From contig CALMYQ010000200.1 in assembly GCA_937873655.1 (NCBI GenBank), positions 33,686 to 97,685 on the forward strand: 64,000 nucleotides of DNA. The letters run 5' to 3'. Position numbers and translations under genes: made by a program. Shown here in pieces: positions 32,101 through 37,597 of this stretch. Numbering within the stretch: the first letter of the stretch is position 1; each line of letters opens with the position of its first letter. The notes under the pieces were generated by a model. The model was not told the origin of the DNA. It worked only from the letters and a program-made list of their open reading frames with translations, and did not search any database. Origin of the DNA: an uncultured Lewinella sp. (lineage in GTDB: Bacteria; Bacteroidota; Bacteroidia; Chitinophagales; Saprospiraceae).

Positions 32101-32369
32101 AGCAAAAGCCGTTGATGCGGATCCATACAGATCGCCTCTCCCAGCGGTATATTGAAATAGGCATAATCAAACTCATCAATCCCGTCCATGTATGATCTTA
32201 CCTGAAAAGCTTTATCGGAAGGGAGCGTAGTTTTCCGGACCCGTTCGCCGGAAATAGGCCCCATGCTGCATTTACGGGCAAGCAGATTCTCATGAAGTTG
32301 TTCCAGGTTTCGGGCATCGGGAAATCGCCCGGCCATGCCGACGATGGCAATTTGGATCTGCTGATTCAT
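20193..32369 (-). CDS. Hybrid PKS-NRPS: KS-(dead AT)-carrier-carrier-C-A[A]-PCP-C-A-PCP-E
   Basis: 4058 residues from the ATG at 32369 (MNQQIQIAIVGMAGRFPD). The frame is open to 32732, but that part overlaps the carbamoyltransferase and has no homology. KS has the Cys in DTSCSSAL (about 162), HGSGT and NIGHT. An AT remnant lacks the nucleophile. Two carriers follow (GGDSLKA about 782, GGHSLLA about 855). C1 has HHLIFDDWS. A1 has P-loop YTSGSTGIPKG (about 1530) and code DVLNFALVIK, and is interrupted after its A8 motif by a whole second A domain (FTSGSTGRPKG about 2035; code DIWELTADDK). Then come the A9-A10 end of A1, PCP (GGHSLTS), C2 (HHIIADGWS), A3 (FTSGSTGVPKG; code DLTKVGHIGK, the classical Asp code), PCP (GGDSIKA) and E (HHLLVDGISW). 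This implies a ketide extension, one residue of uncertain identity and D-Asp. Confidence 0.95.
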   Translation of the reverse strand: MNQQIQIAIVGMAGRFPDARNLEQLHENLLARKCSMGPISGERVRKTTLPSDKAFQVRSYMDGIDEFDYAYFNIPLGEAICMDPHQRLLLEIVQETIDDAGISRNDFAGSNTAVYVAHKQLDYHYLADEYNALLSNGNGSEFLAARISRQFNLHGGVAVIDTSCSSALVALHNACNDIVLGHSDQALVCGVNLELFPFLDEPDAMGVDSPDGYSIPFSDRSNGMAFGEAVVGILLKPLDRALQDGDPVHAVILSTAVNNNAARAASLNAPDSIAQAEVIRKAWAKAGIDPAEIGFVEAHGSGTQLGDSIEVGGLDLAFEGRLPAGQRCPVSTIKANIGHTRCVAGLSGLVKAVLALKEEVIYPAYYTGVPSPLINFSASSVYINEEALPWSRKEDRPRFAAVSSMGFSGTNTHVVLKEAPKPAERRNSQTRTSCETWFVPVSSATREGLEKAIAALARKTLNINDSDLPALSYTLCMGREHHPYRTAFAVRDMPSLRKALSEWKPGQDHPAAGHWPEPGKILFVLSDGETADSATLEDWGQAFPTFLEAFDTMAAAGNGEDRLSARYCNFAFQVGWVRQLQAAGIPFVEAVGSGAGKITADFLAGKLSLEDALHQVDQYVRQPLSDLETRASALLKRTNSGERTVFLGANPDNEILQAILSVPDAGQRGAVIEVESSDPWHSLMRLVTALYLEGHQLDFPLLLHFDEPRKLNLPGYAFTPSRCWIRETPKKLETGAVPAFLSTSVSRPEPGLTFAEAIVAEAWQAALELSAVAPSDHFFRLGGDSLKATQVIRRLRTACGLTLDFEDIFDYPVLRDLATLVEGQLNTEQKLTMVWKEVLRQENLTPETNFFEAGGHSLLANQILIRLKKQFDLSVNFEDFFAYPTISAMASFVEDRLTAGQDGRREGLQRLPDREYYPLSRAQQRLWNLCQTPEGTLAYTELNAYKLEGPLDVQALEKSLRAIVRRYEILRTVFVSRDGGVVQLILPAESVQKQMEVVDFTGLPAQADHIETLLSATQEAPLDLENGPLFQTRLLKLEKDRHLLLVKVHHLIFDDWSMERIAGEILALYEAFIQGQPDPLPPLSLQFRDYAVWSNNRLDAQRLTDLKDFWMGQLSGELPVLEMPLDFPRPAVKTYNGGSFYRLLESDQVDRIRLLCRRHKCSEFMLFMAVLNGLLYRYSGQNDIIVGVPVAGRDEVELEKQVGFFANTLAIRSTFDGRASFAELLDSVKENMLRCQNHSDYPLDLLFDNLNPNVDLSRSPLFDVLAIYKRKEMSEDTTVAGLTFRDYAREIEVSKFDLNFSFFDGGDFAVLSLVYNTDLFTPKTAEQLLGHLVSFTLAVLEDPSVKVDLVDYLSSVEKNLIIDHFSVGEKTDPPAESLQQLFEEWAVRTPDAPALIAYEGLLTYGELNEKADCLARYLREEAGLARHDRVGVLMERSFNMIVALLGVLKAGCAYVPVLASYPDDRINFMLDDAGAGALIVERPEFLGKYSLGDRKFVFLEQLMDRPNTVGKPAERTVYEPSPIASVLYTSGSTGIPKGVLIEHEGLVNRIRWMWDFFAIDERDVMLQRTNYVFDVSILELFLALCRGSRLVMCKDEIIGNQYLMILAIGNFGVTNMNTTPSEYNTILDNLTDKTISKLSQLRYVFSAGEALLPELVKKHHRILEAELWNLYGPTEASVIVSYYKTGASDPVVPIGRPLAGVQLHVVDKYLNLVPPGVWGEICISGIGLAKGYLNREETTRERFLDNPYARNGGPKLYKTGDIGRWSHDGQIEFMGRRDHQVKINGYRVELGEIENAILKFEEVREVAVVVTQKEPEVKLAAYLVQKEVETADLENNPSTSGAVPAGDELGIAGPCSDQDLDLIRRINLTDRPFPDSLGYFELFEKAAERNPDATAVRFGRQALTYRELSAKAKNLASFLEDQGLEPEHCVPVFCSRSPEWIIAVLALFRSGGVYVPVSQELPGDRIRNILEDCRARIVLTNSATLAEREKLFPGEKSLFPGCQIIDMETAGPTGKPGPAARVSGANLAYVIFTSGSTGRPKGAMVEHAGMINHVYAKINSLGMDEHSVVIQNASQSFDISVWQMLAPLLVGGTVVIYDDDLVQDPEGMAGRLKVDEPTILELVPSYLSVLLDIYSDHPEYAPPASLKHLLITGETLKPGLVRRWFSAYEGVTLVNAYGPTEASDDITHYFMESDPQTDVIPLGTPIQNSAIYILDRNMNLCPPGTVGEICVSGICVGRGYLNQAEKTADVFLTDPFRQDREVRMYKTGDLGQYREDGQILFHGRKDYQVKVRGFRIEPEEVEKAILAINGIKDAVAIVQEDHLQNKFLCAYLVAEKEGSLHSHDVEFMLAAKLPAYMVPAHIIWMPALPLTSNGKINRKSLPDPWKLEYNVHLSGRIRDKLLASLPAHMVPGSFVVLDKLPLTSTGKIDRKKLEKLEIVRQKDLDFEAPKSELEMRLLKIWQKILSRERISTSDNFFDIGGHSLTSGRIVAEVFREFGVKITLRDMFTYPTVKDLTRVIREAKVDQFESIPPSPPREFAELSHAQRRMWILNKMSDSGAVYNIFNTGRLTGLVDSRIVESAFRDLLTRHESLRTAFVQVGEEPRAKVLPAPEVPFKVNELDIRSFQSPEKMARDRAVYISTQPFDLAATPLFRVELLRTGDEDYIFVLVIHHIIADGWSLNLLFREFMALYAAHASGRDAGLPQLSIQYRDFAAWQNGRLKGERLAEQLGFWLRQFEGEIPVLNLPYDFPRKPVKTYSGGSAELLLEKELLDKVYDFGKKNHATLFMNLLASVSTLLYRYSGQSDMVIGTPVAGRENPDLENQIGLFLNTLAIRTRFEPDQNFWELLNLIKENTLSVFQHQEYPFDKLVDELELKRDLSRSPLFDVMIVLNNTLDAVADREVSLPFAISEFPVGNVLSKFDLTFHFTETAEGLQMELNYNTDLFTAETIRSLLRHLRRLIAAAIAEPRTPVARLDYLDENEKSEMQDRLNGAFHPVELENTVKNWFESTAAAHGELPAIKSGDAVVAYEELNSSANRMAHFLTDKYGISTGQLVAIDIQRSPELLATLLAVVKTGAGYLPVDVHFPMDKKRSVLLAAQPALTITDNRDHGFGDLPVLILGDADLQDYPLSNPPDIAGSGDVIYTIFTSGSTGVPKGVSIPNRALVNYVSWFSEKHALTPDDQSVLFSSIAYDLSYTALWPILLNGGCLHLCDEDPYLDPAALLELLVRESVSYIKLTPSHFYLLTDDLSFEQLAPDLKLRLVVLGGEKIRPEDISRYYRFGPKDTVFLNHYGPTETTIGVLTQSFSLRGGELTGDLEIMKLEAFSERPVIGRPIANTRVYVLDSNLQLCGTSVPGELCVGGLCLALGYTDAGIRDKFVEDPFRDGEWMYRTGDRVRYLSGGQIEFLDRKDNQVKINGYRVEPGEVEHMLKAYPGVQHAAVVVAAGEEGFQGLVGYFTAGERMDTSAIQSFLRRQLPRYMAPGHLIQVEEWPLTANGKTDRKRLPPVFAPVIAASADDQAGSPEEKILYKLAGELMGKTALSGQEDFFWLGGDSIKAIQLCSRLFNQGFKLDVKEVFAFPVLEQMARCMRPVRVLPSQGIVEGRVPLTPIQIDFFQRGLRFPHHYNHSVLISSATPVDPGILYRVLEQLLLHHDALRLGFVPDGDTYKQYNYGDAVRPHFRTIDLKDADNPEVIRLSESGKAQESLLLGEPPLMRTILFKGKKEDQILLIIHHLLVDGISWQILLEDLNRLYADAVAGRTPALPLKTNSFKSWSEGLVRYSRSRDFEQEIQFWRKICGDLEKAPANKTSSIASGARDHLFMELEEAATKQLIGPVHKVYNTDINDFLLAALAAAWRLTFREDKLAVMLEGHGREDILKDLNINRTVGWFTAVFPVLLNGGTDKTHLSGVLVTTKEMLRSVPNRGVGFGIAAYLRPDLLQWSPEIRPDIVFNYWGQFEQPEMESEFSILDEYHGDTRHPDEVPDFALAFSGMVRGGRLEIEIRFDTACFSREEIQALSGHYHQTLTDLIRHCMAQEGPALTPSDLGYKGLSLEEYQDFFE
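25215..26790 (-). other. Complete adenylation domain nested inside another adenylation domain
   Basis: Within the hybrid synthetase, the first A domain runs normally to its A8 motif (GRRDHQVKINGYRVELGEIE, about residue 1780). The sequence then passes into a C-A-type linker (RRINLTDRPFPDS) and a second full A domain with its own A3, A5 (NAYGPTEASDD), A7, A8 (GRKDYQVKVRGFRIEPEEVE) and A10 (LPLTSNGKINRK). Only after that comes a second A9-A10 block (LPAHMVPGSFVVL, LPLTSTGKIDRK), which is what the first domain was missing, and then one PCP. Bounds are approximate. The inserted domain closely resembles the first A domain of the three-module NRPS and shares its code DIWELTADDK. Confidence 0.88.
29680..30120 (-). 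other. Tandem carrier domains after a KS-dead AT
   Basis: Two consecutive phosphopantetheine carriers lie between the KS region and the first C domain of the hybrid synthetase. Their attachment motifs are FFRLGGDSLKATQV and FFEAGGHSLLANQI, about 73 residues apart. Both carry the GG(D/H)SL form typical of PCPs rather than the GLDS form of PKS ACPs. Tandem carriers usually raise flux or provide extra docking for trans-acting enzymes. Here they coincide with a KS module whose own AT cannot work. Confidence 0.85.
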
Positions 32370-32431
32370 ATGAAAGGTATTGATTGAATGAATGGATTCG
32401 GATGCCGGTTTCGGCATCCCGGAGGTCGATT

Positions 32432-34159
32432 TCAGACCATTTGGGATTGGGATGCATTGGCAAGCTGGCAAACCGGAATCATTTCTTTCCGGCGGTAGAG
32501 GGTACCTGAGCACCAGACATAATTGACCTTGTTCCAGGCGGTTGCCGAGTGGACATCCGGAAAAAAGCCGCATCCGAGGTGATTGGCGCTGGTATTGCAC
32601 AACAGCGGCACCCCGGTCAACGCATAAAATGCTTCGATCAGCTCCGCCACAACGGGATTGTCGTTGTGATTGACGGTCTGAAGCCGGGCTGTACCATCCA
32701 GATGGCATACAGCCGGTATCCTTGCCGACCATTCCGGGCGGACCAGGTGATCAAAAAGCATGTAAGGGTCCGGCGTTCCCGGGTTGAAAATATCGGGTGC
32801 ATGCGCTTCCAGACAGATCGGCGATACGGGCCGGTACGGTTCTCTTTTCTTGACCTGATTGAGGATGTCCTTCATACCCGGAGAAAACGGGGATGCCAGA
32901 ATGCTGCGGTTGCCCAGTGCACGAGGCCCCAATTCAGCCCGACCGTTCAGAAAAACCACTGGTTCTTCGGATTCCTGCAGCAACAAAGCCAGTTCTTTAA
33001 GCGTGCAAGGGCGGGCTTCCCAGTTACCATCCGGTTCGCTATCCGCAATTTCCGGTCCGGCATACACGCTCCAATCAAGCGCAAAAACGCCTGTATGCAT
33101 AAGCTGACCCACACAAGCCATTCCTATTGCGCTGCCCGAATCATTGGGAAACGGCGGAACGTAAACCCCTTCAAAGAAACCGGTGTCGCGGATTCGCCGG
33201 TTCCATTTAATGTTCAATGCGCATCCGCCCGCGAGGCAAATATTCCGATAGGGCCGCGGATTGCGCTGGATCTTCTTGACCAGTTTATGCACCAATAATT
33301 CCTCCAGGTATTGGTGGAAGGAACGGAGTATGTCCTCATCCGAATAGGAGGTCCCATCGATCCGTTTAATGACCTCTTTGGCAAAAACATTGGCAAACCC
33401 CATCGGAGTCTGGTAATGCTTGATGTACACGTCATCGAATATAGGGAACAGTTCCTTGCGCACTTCACCCAACGCGATATAGGCCATTACCTTGCCTGCC
33501 ACCGAGAGGTTGTCTTTGGCAAAGCCGCCCGCTACCTTGAACGGACCGAAATGCTGGGCGAAAATGCTGTATATATTGCCGATCAGGAGAAAGATCGGCC
33601 CCAGATTCTCTATCTGCCTGGCAGAAACGTCAAAATAATATAAGCGCGGGTACATTCCTCCGTCCCAGACCAGGATGTAGGCGCTTTCCCCACGGGCGGC
33701 AAACGGACTTGTTGCGTAAGTGCCCATGACATGGCCGGTCACATGAAGGTAACTGGTATAACGAAAGCTGTGATCGCCGATCAATAACGGGCCCGACGCG
33801 TGGCCTTTCAATATGCTGTCTTCCAGTTTTTTCTCCCGGTATTGTGAAATTTCCAGCCGGTAGGGCTTGCCTTCATTTTCAGCGGTCAGGTAATTAAAGT
33901 CGGGTCCGATTTCCAGGCGGGGCTGGATAGCGAGCGCATCCTGATCGAAACCGCCCCATCCGTCCAGGACAAAATGATCGATATCCCGCAAATCGCATCC
34001 GTTTTGCCGGAGAATACCTGCAATTTCCGCTGTATTCTCCAGGCTGCTGTATCGCGGATTGTTGTTAATTTTTTCGAGCTCTACACTGAAGCGCAATCTG
34101 CCGTTTTCCACTACTGCGACCGCGCCGTCGTGGGTGAGTTTAAGACCGCAAGTAACCAT
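32432..34159 (-). CDS. O-/N-carbamoyltransferase, NodU/TobZ/CmcH family
   Basis: About 575 residues from the Met at 34159 (MVTCGLKLTHDGAVAVVENG). The frame extends 13 residues to 34198, but the family normally begins at this motif. The N-terminal Kae1-like domain shows the HDG motif, LVWDGG and the glycine-rich ICLAGGCALN segment. The C-terminal YrdC-like part shows the hallmark GRAELGPRALGNRSIL. These enzymes make carbamoyl-adenylate from carbamoyl phosphate and ATP, then transfer the carbamoyl group to a hydroxyl or amine of a natural product. It sits between two synthetase genes. Likely targets are a hydroxyl made by a luciferase-like oxygenase or the ketoreductase, or the side-chain amine of diaminopropionate. 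The target cannot be read from sequence. Confidence 0.92.
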   Translation of the reverse strand: MVTCGLKLTHDGAVAVVENGRLRFSVELEKINNNPRYSSLENTAEIAGILRQNGCDLRDIDHFVLDGWGGFDQDALAIQPRLEIGPDFNYLTAENEGKPYRLEISQYREKKLEDSILKGHASGPLLIGDHSFRYTSYLHVTGHVMGTYATSPFAARGESAYILVWDGGMYPRLYYFDVSARQIENLGPIFLLIGNIYSIFAQHFGPFKVAGGFAKDNLSVAGKVMAYIALGEVRKELFPIFDDVYIKHYQTPMGFANVFAKEVIKRIDGTSYSDEDILRSFHQYLEELLVHKLVKKIQRNPRPYRNICLAGGCALNIKWNRRIRDTGFFEGVYVPPFPNDSGSAIGMACVGQLMHTGVFALDWSVYAGPEIADSEPDGNWEARPCTLKELALLLQESEEPVVFLNGRAELGPRALGNRSILASPFSPGMKDILNQVKKREPYRPVSPICLEAHAPDIFNPGTPDPYMLFDHLVRPEWSARIPAVCHLDGTARLQTVNHNDNPVVAELIEAFYALTGVPLLCNTSANHLGCGFFPDVHSATAWNKVNYVWCSGTLYRRKEMIPVCQLANASQSQMV

Positions 34160-34225
34160 AAATTTTGAATTAGAAAGGTTATGGGGCTGTTTCAACATTC
34201 GCCCCGTTTGGTTTCCACTGACGTG

Positions 34226-37200
34226 CTAGAAATCGTGAAACAAGACCCCGGCTGTCGCATCCGTCGCGGGTTCCGGTTCGGGAGCGATCAGCTGTGCCAA
34301 CTGGCCGATCGAGGGGTTGCTGAATATTTCGTGGATTTTTATCAGGCCCGGATATTTCTCCTCAATTGCCGCAAAAGCGGTGACCGTTTTCAGGGAGTCC
34401 AGCCCGAGGGTAAATAGGTTCTCCCGAAGTCCGGGTTCCGTCCCACTGAGAAGGGGTTGAAACACCACGGCCAGCCAGGCTTCCGTTTCATTGGCAGCCT
34501 TTGAAGGGGTAACCTTGCGCCACATAAACCGGTTGTCCGTTCCAGCCAGGGCTTCCAAATCGGTTTTGCCGTTTTCATTGAGCGGGAAAGCTGGCAGTTT
34601 AAAATAAAGTGTCGGTATCATATAGAGGGGCATCCAGGCCTCCAGTTGGAGCCGCAGGGATTCAGGGTCGGGAATCTCCTCTCCGGTCAGATAGGCGGCG
34701 AGCTGATGGTCGTTTTCGGCGTCGCGCCGTGCAATTACACGGGCCTCCCGGACTCCGTTGATTTTCAGCAATTGCTGCTCTACTTCACCGGTTTCTATCC
34801 GGAACCCACGGATCTTGACCTGGTCGTCGCCTCGCCCCAGGTATTCAATCCTGCCGTCGGGCAACCATCTCCCCAGATCGCCGCTCTTATACATGCGGCT
34901 CTGCTTTTCGCCGACAAACGGGTCGGGCAAAAACCGTTCCGCGGTCAGTTCGGGTTGCTTCCAATAACCTGACGCCACACCTTTGCCGCCGATATAAATC
35001 TCACCCGGTACGCCATGCGGCAGCAAGTTGAGGAAAGCATCAAGGATATAGATCCGCGCACCGGCAGCAGGTCTGCCGATGGTGATTTTGGCCGCCGCCG
35101 TCCGGTAGGTCTCGACCGTGCAGCCTACTGTCGTTTCGGTGGGACCGTACTCGTTGTGCGCCGCTATGTGCCTGTTGAGCCGGAACAAGGTTTCCAGCTG
35201 GCCGGCCTGCAGCGCTTCGCCGCCGATGATCACACTTTCCATGCCGCTGGCGGGTAATCCCGTCCGGTCGAGCAACCGGATATGGGAAGGGGTAAGCTTG
35301 ACCGCCTTTACTGGTGATCCGGGTTCAAAAATCCTTGTCAGTATCGTTTCAGGTGTCCGGTCATCTGGAAAAACGTGCAAGGTATCTCCTCTGAGCAAAG
35401 TACCTAAGAGGCCGGTGAGCGACAGGTCAAAAGCCAGCGAAGTAAACAACCCAAAAGGAAATTCCGCCCGGTTTTCGTAGTAGTAGGCATTGGCCCATTC
35501 CAGGTAGTTCAACAGGCTGCCCTGGCTGACCGACACGCCTTTAGGCCTGCCCGTAGAACCGGATGTGTAAAGAATGTAGGCAGGAGCCGATGGGTCGATT
35601 GTTTTATGGAGCCGGAGTTTTTCTGTTTCCGGCAGCATATCCGCCGATATGAGTTGTCCCCGATAATTGCCTGGCGTCCGGAACAGGGTTTCTGAGTCCA
35701 CCACAAGTGCAGCGGCGGCTGAATCTTCGAGGATATACTCCAACCGCGACCCCGGGTAAGCGGTATCCAGCAGCACAAAAACCGCATGCGCTTTGAGTAC
35801 GCCCAGTACACTGACAACGGCGTGAACGGATCTGGGCAGCAAAATGGCAACGCGGTCCTCCGGTTGGACCCCTGATGCGGTCAAGGCTCCGGCCAGTTTA
35901 TCGGATCTTTCATCCAAGTCCTTGTAACTGATGGCTTCGTTTTCGAAAACCACAGCCACTTTGTCAGGATCGGCTGCCGCTTTTTCCCTGAAGATCTCCA
36001 CCATATCCGCCTGTTGGCGTCGGCCGATCATCTGTTGATTGAAATTTTCGAGTATCTGACGGCGGTCTTGTCCGGTCATTATGTCCAGGCTTTCCAGCCG
36101 GATATCCGGTTCAGACAAGGCATGAGTCAGAAATACTTCGAATTGAGCCGCCATGAAATCGATACGCTCTTCTTCAAAGATATCGCTATTGTATTCCAGT
36201 AGGAATTCAAATTGATTCCCGTTATCCAGAAACCGGAAGGAGAGGTCAAATTTGCTGATGGAGAATTCAATGGGCACAGGCTTTAGCGCAAGTCCGCCGA
36301 TACCGGTCCCATCCAAGGCATTCAGCTCGGGCCCAAGGTATTCGACCAATACGTCAAAAATCGGATTTCGGCCCGGTTGTCCGGCGTACTCAGGTCTTTG
36401 GGTCAACCAGTGAAAAGGGTACTCCTCGTGTTCGAGCACTTCCGTAAAGCGCGCGCCGGACGCCCTGAGCAGTTCCCGGAAAGACATACCAGGCCTGATC
36501 TTTTGCCGCAGTGCAAATAAATTGACATAAAAGCCGATCTGGTGTTGAAGGGCGGCGCGATTTCGCCCGGCCGAGGTCGTACCCAATACGACTTCCTCCG
36601 TGCCTGTGATGCGATAGAGGAACGCCTGGACGGATGCGAGCAGGCATTGAAACACCGACAAGCCCATCTCTCCGGCAAATCTGCAGGCTGGCGTTCCATT
36701 CAGGTCCCGACGCACACAACCGCCCCGGAAAGCGCGTCTCGCAGGCCGGAGATGATCCGGCAAAAGATTGAGCGCCGCGGGTTTCTGTCCGAGATGCTGT
36801 TGCCAGAACATACCGCTTTCGAGCAATTGTTCCCCCGCAGCCCCGGTTTGGTGCCAATAGGCAAAATCCTTGTATTGGATATCCGGCGGGTTGTCCTGCA
36901 GCGCGGCGCCCGAAACATAACCGGCATACACCCGTGAAAGGTCGTTCAGGAAAACTTTCACCGACCAGGCATCGGCAATAATATGATGAATTACGAACCC
37001 TAACAGTGCACCTCCGCCGGCCAGGGGCGCTACCTTCATGCGGAACAAAGGGCCCGTTTCAAACTGGAACTGGTATCCGGTCGCCCAATGAGCCAGGTTT
37101 TTCTCCAGAATACTTTGATCTTTTTCCGAAGGATCTTCCATTTCCAGGACATTCAGAGACTGATCAGCCGGCAGTATCACCTGGACCGGTAGGCCGGATG

Positions 37201-37597
37201 ACAGGCGGAATACCGTTCTAAGGATCTCATGCCGGCGAATGACCGCATCCAGCCCTCGTTTCAGGGCGTTCGGATCCGGAATTTCGTCCAGATAGAAAAC
37301 GGATGGTATGTTATAGGCCACTGACAGTTCCGGTTGCTGGCAGAGGATCCAAAGCCGATGTTGGGCCGGCGAGAGGGGGTATTCCTCCAGTGAAGGCGCC
37401 TTGGGGAGGATGGCATCAAAATCCTTTTCCGCCGTTTTCAGGAAGTGCAGAATCTCCGATTTCCTTTCCCGGATGCTGTTCAGCGTCAGGGGATCAACCG
37501 GATCTCCTGCCGACCTGACCGCAAGCTGGTCACCGCTTTTCAGGGTGAGAAAGATCTTTCTGTCCTTCAGATTCTTGATGAATTCCAGGATGGTCAT
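34226..37597 (-). CDS. NRPS single module with TubC-type docking domain: dock-C-A-PCP
   Basis: 1123 residues. Residues 1-55 (MTILEFIKNLKDRKIFLTL and following, to SEILHFLK) match the TubC N-terminal docking fold. C has the active site HHIIADAWS (Ala for Gly). A has P-loop YTSGSTGRPKG (about 680) and code DLTKIGEVGK, one conservative change from the classical Asn code DLTKLGEVGK. PCP has LGLDSLK (about 1066), an ACP-like motif. Its ATG overlaps the TGA of the upstream NRPS by four bases (ATGA), so translation is coupled. The upstream protein ends in a short acidic tail (IRTAETSGSQEEILI), a plausible partner for the TubC dock. It should add Asn to the chain made by the three-module protein, then pass it to the KS of the next synthetase. 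Confidence 0.94.
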   Translation of the reverse strand: MTILEFIKNLKDRKIFLTLKSGDQLAVRSAGDPVDPLTLNSIRERKSEILHFLKTAEKDFDAILPKAPSLEEYPLSPAQHRLWILCQQPELSVAYNIPSVFYLDEIPDPNALKRGLDAVIRRHEILRTVFRLSSGLPVQVILPADQSLNVLEMEDPSEKDQSILEKNLAHWATGYQFQFETGPLFRMKVAPLAGGGALLGFVIHHIIADAWSVKVFLNDLSRVYAGYVSGAALQDNPPDIQYKDFAYWHQTGAAGEQLLESGMFWQQHLGQKPAALNLLPDHLRPARRAFRGGCVRRDLNGTPACRFAGEMGLSVFQCLLASVQAFLYRITGTEEVVLGTTSAGRNRAALQHQIGFYVNLFALRQKIRPGMSFRELLRASGARFTEVLEHEEYPFHWLTQRPEYAGQPGRNPIFDVLVEYLGPELNALDGTGIGGLALKPVPIEFSISKFDLSFRFLDNGNQFEFLLEYNSDIFEEERIDFMAAQFEVFLTHALSEPDIRLESLDIMTGQDRRQILENFNQQMIGRRQQADMVEIFREKAAADPDKVAVVFENEAISYKDLDERSDKLAGALTASGVQPEDRVAILLPRSVHAVVSVLGVLKAHAVFVLLDTAYPGSRLEYILEDSAAAALVVDSETLFRTPGNYRGQLISADMLPETEKLRLHKTIDPSAPAYILYTSGSTGRPKGVSVSQGSLLNYLEWANAYYYENRAEFPFGLFTSLAFDLSLTGLLGTLLRGDTLHVFPDDRTPETILTRIFEPGSPVKAVKLTPSHIRLLDRTGLPASGMESVIIGGEALQAGQLETLFRLNRHIAAHNEYGPTETTVGCTVETYRTAAAKITIGRPAAGARIYILDAFLNLLPHGVPGEIYIGGKGVASGYWKQPELTAERFLPDPFVGEKQSRMYKSGDLGRWLPDGRIEYLGRGDDQVKIRGFRIETGEVEQQLLKINGVREARVIARRDAENDHQLAAYLTGEEIPDPESLRLQLEAWMPLYMIPTLYFKLPAFPLNENGKTDLEALAGTDNRFMWRKVTPSKAANETEAWLAVVFQPLLSGTEPGLRENLFTLGLDSLKTVTAFAAIEEKYPGLIKIHEIFSNPSIGQLAQLIAPEPEPATDATAGVLFHDF

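Noticed and set aside
32370..32732. N-terminal extension of the hybrid PKS-NRPS to an ATG at 32732
   Set aside because: It overlaps the carbamoyltransferase coding region and has no homology; the KS begins right after the ATG at 32369.
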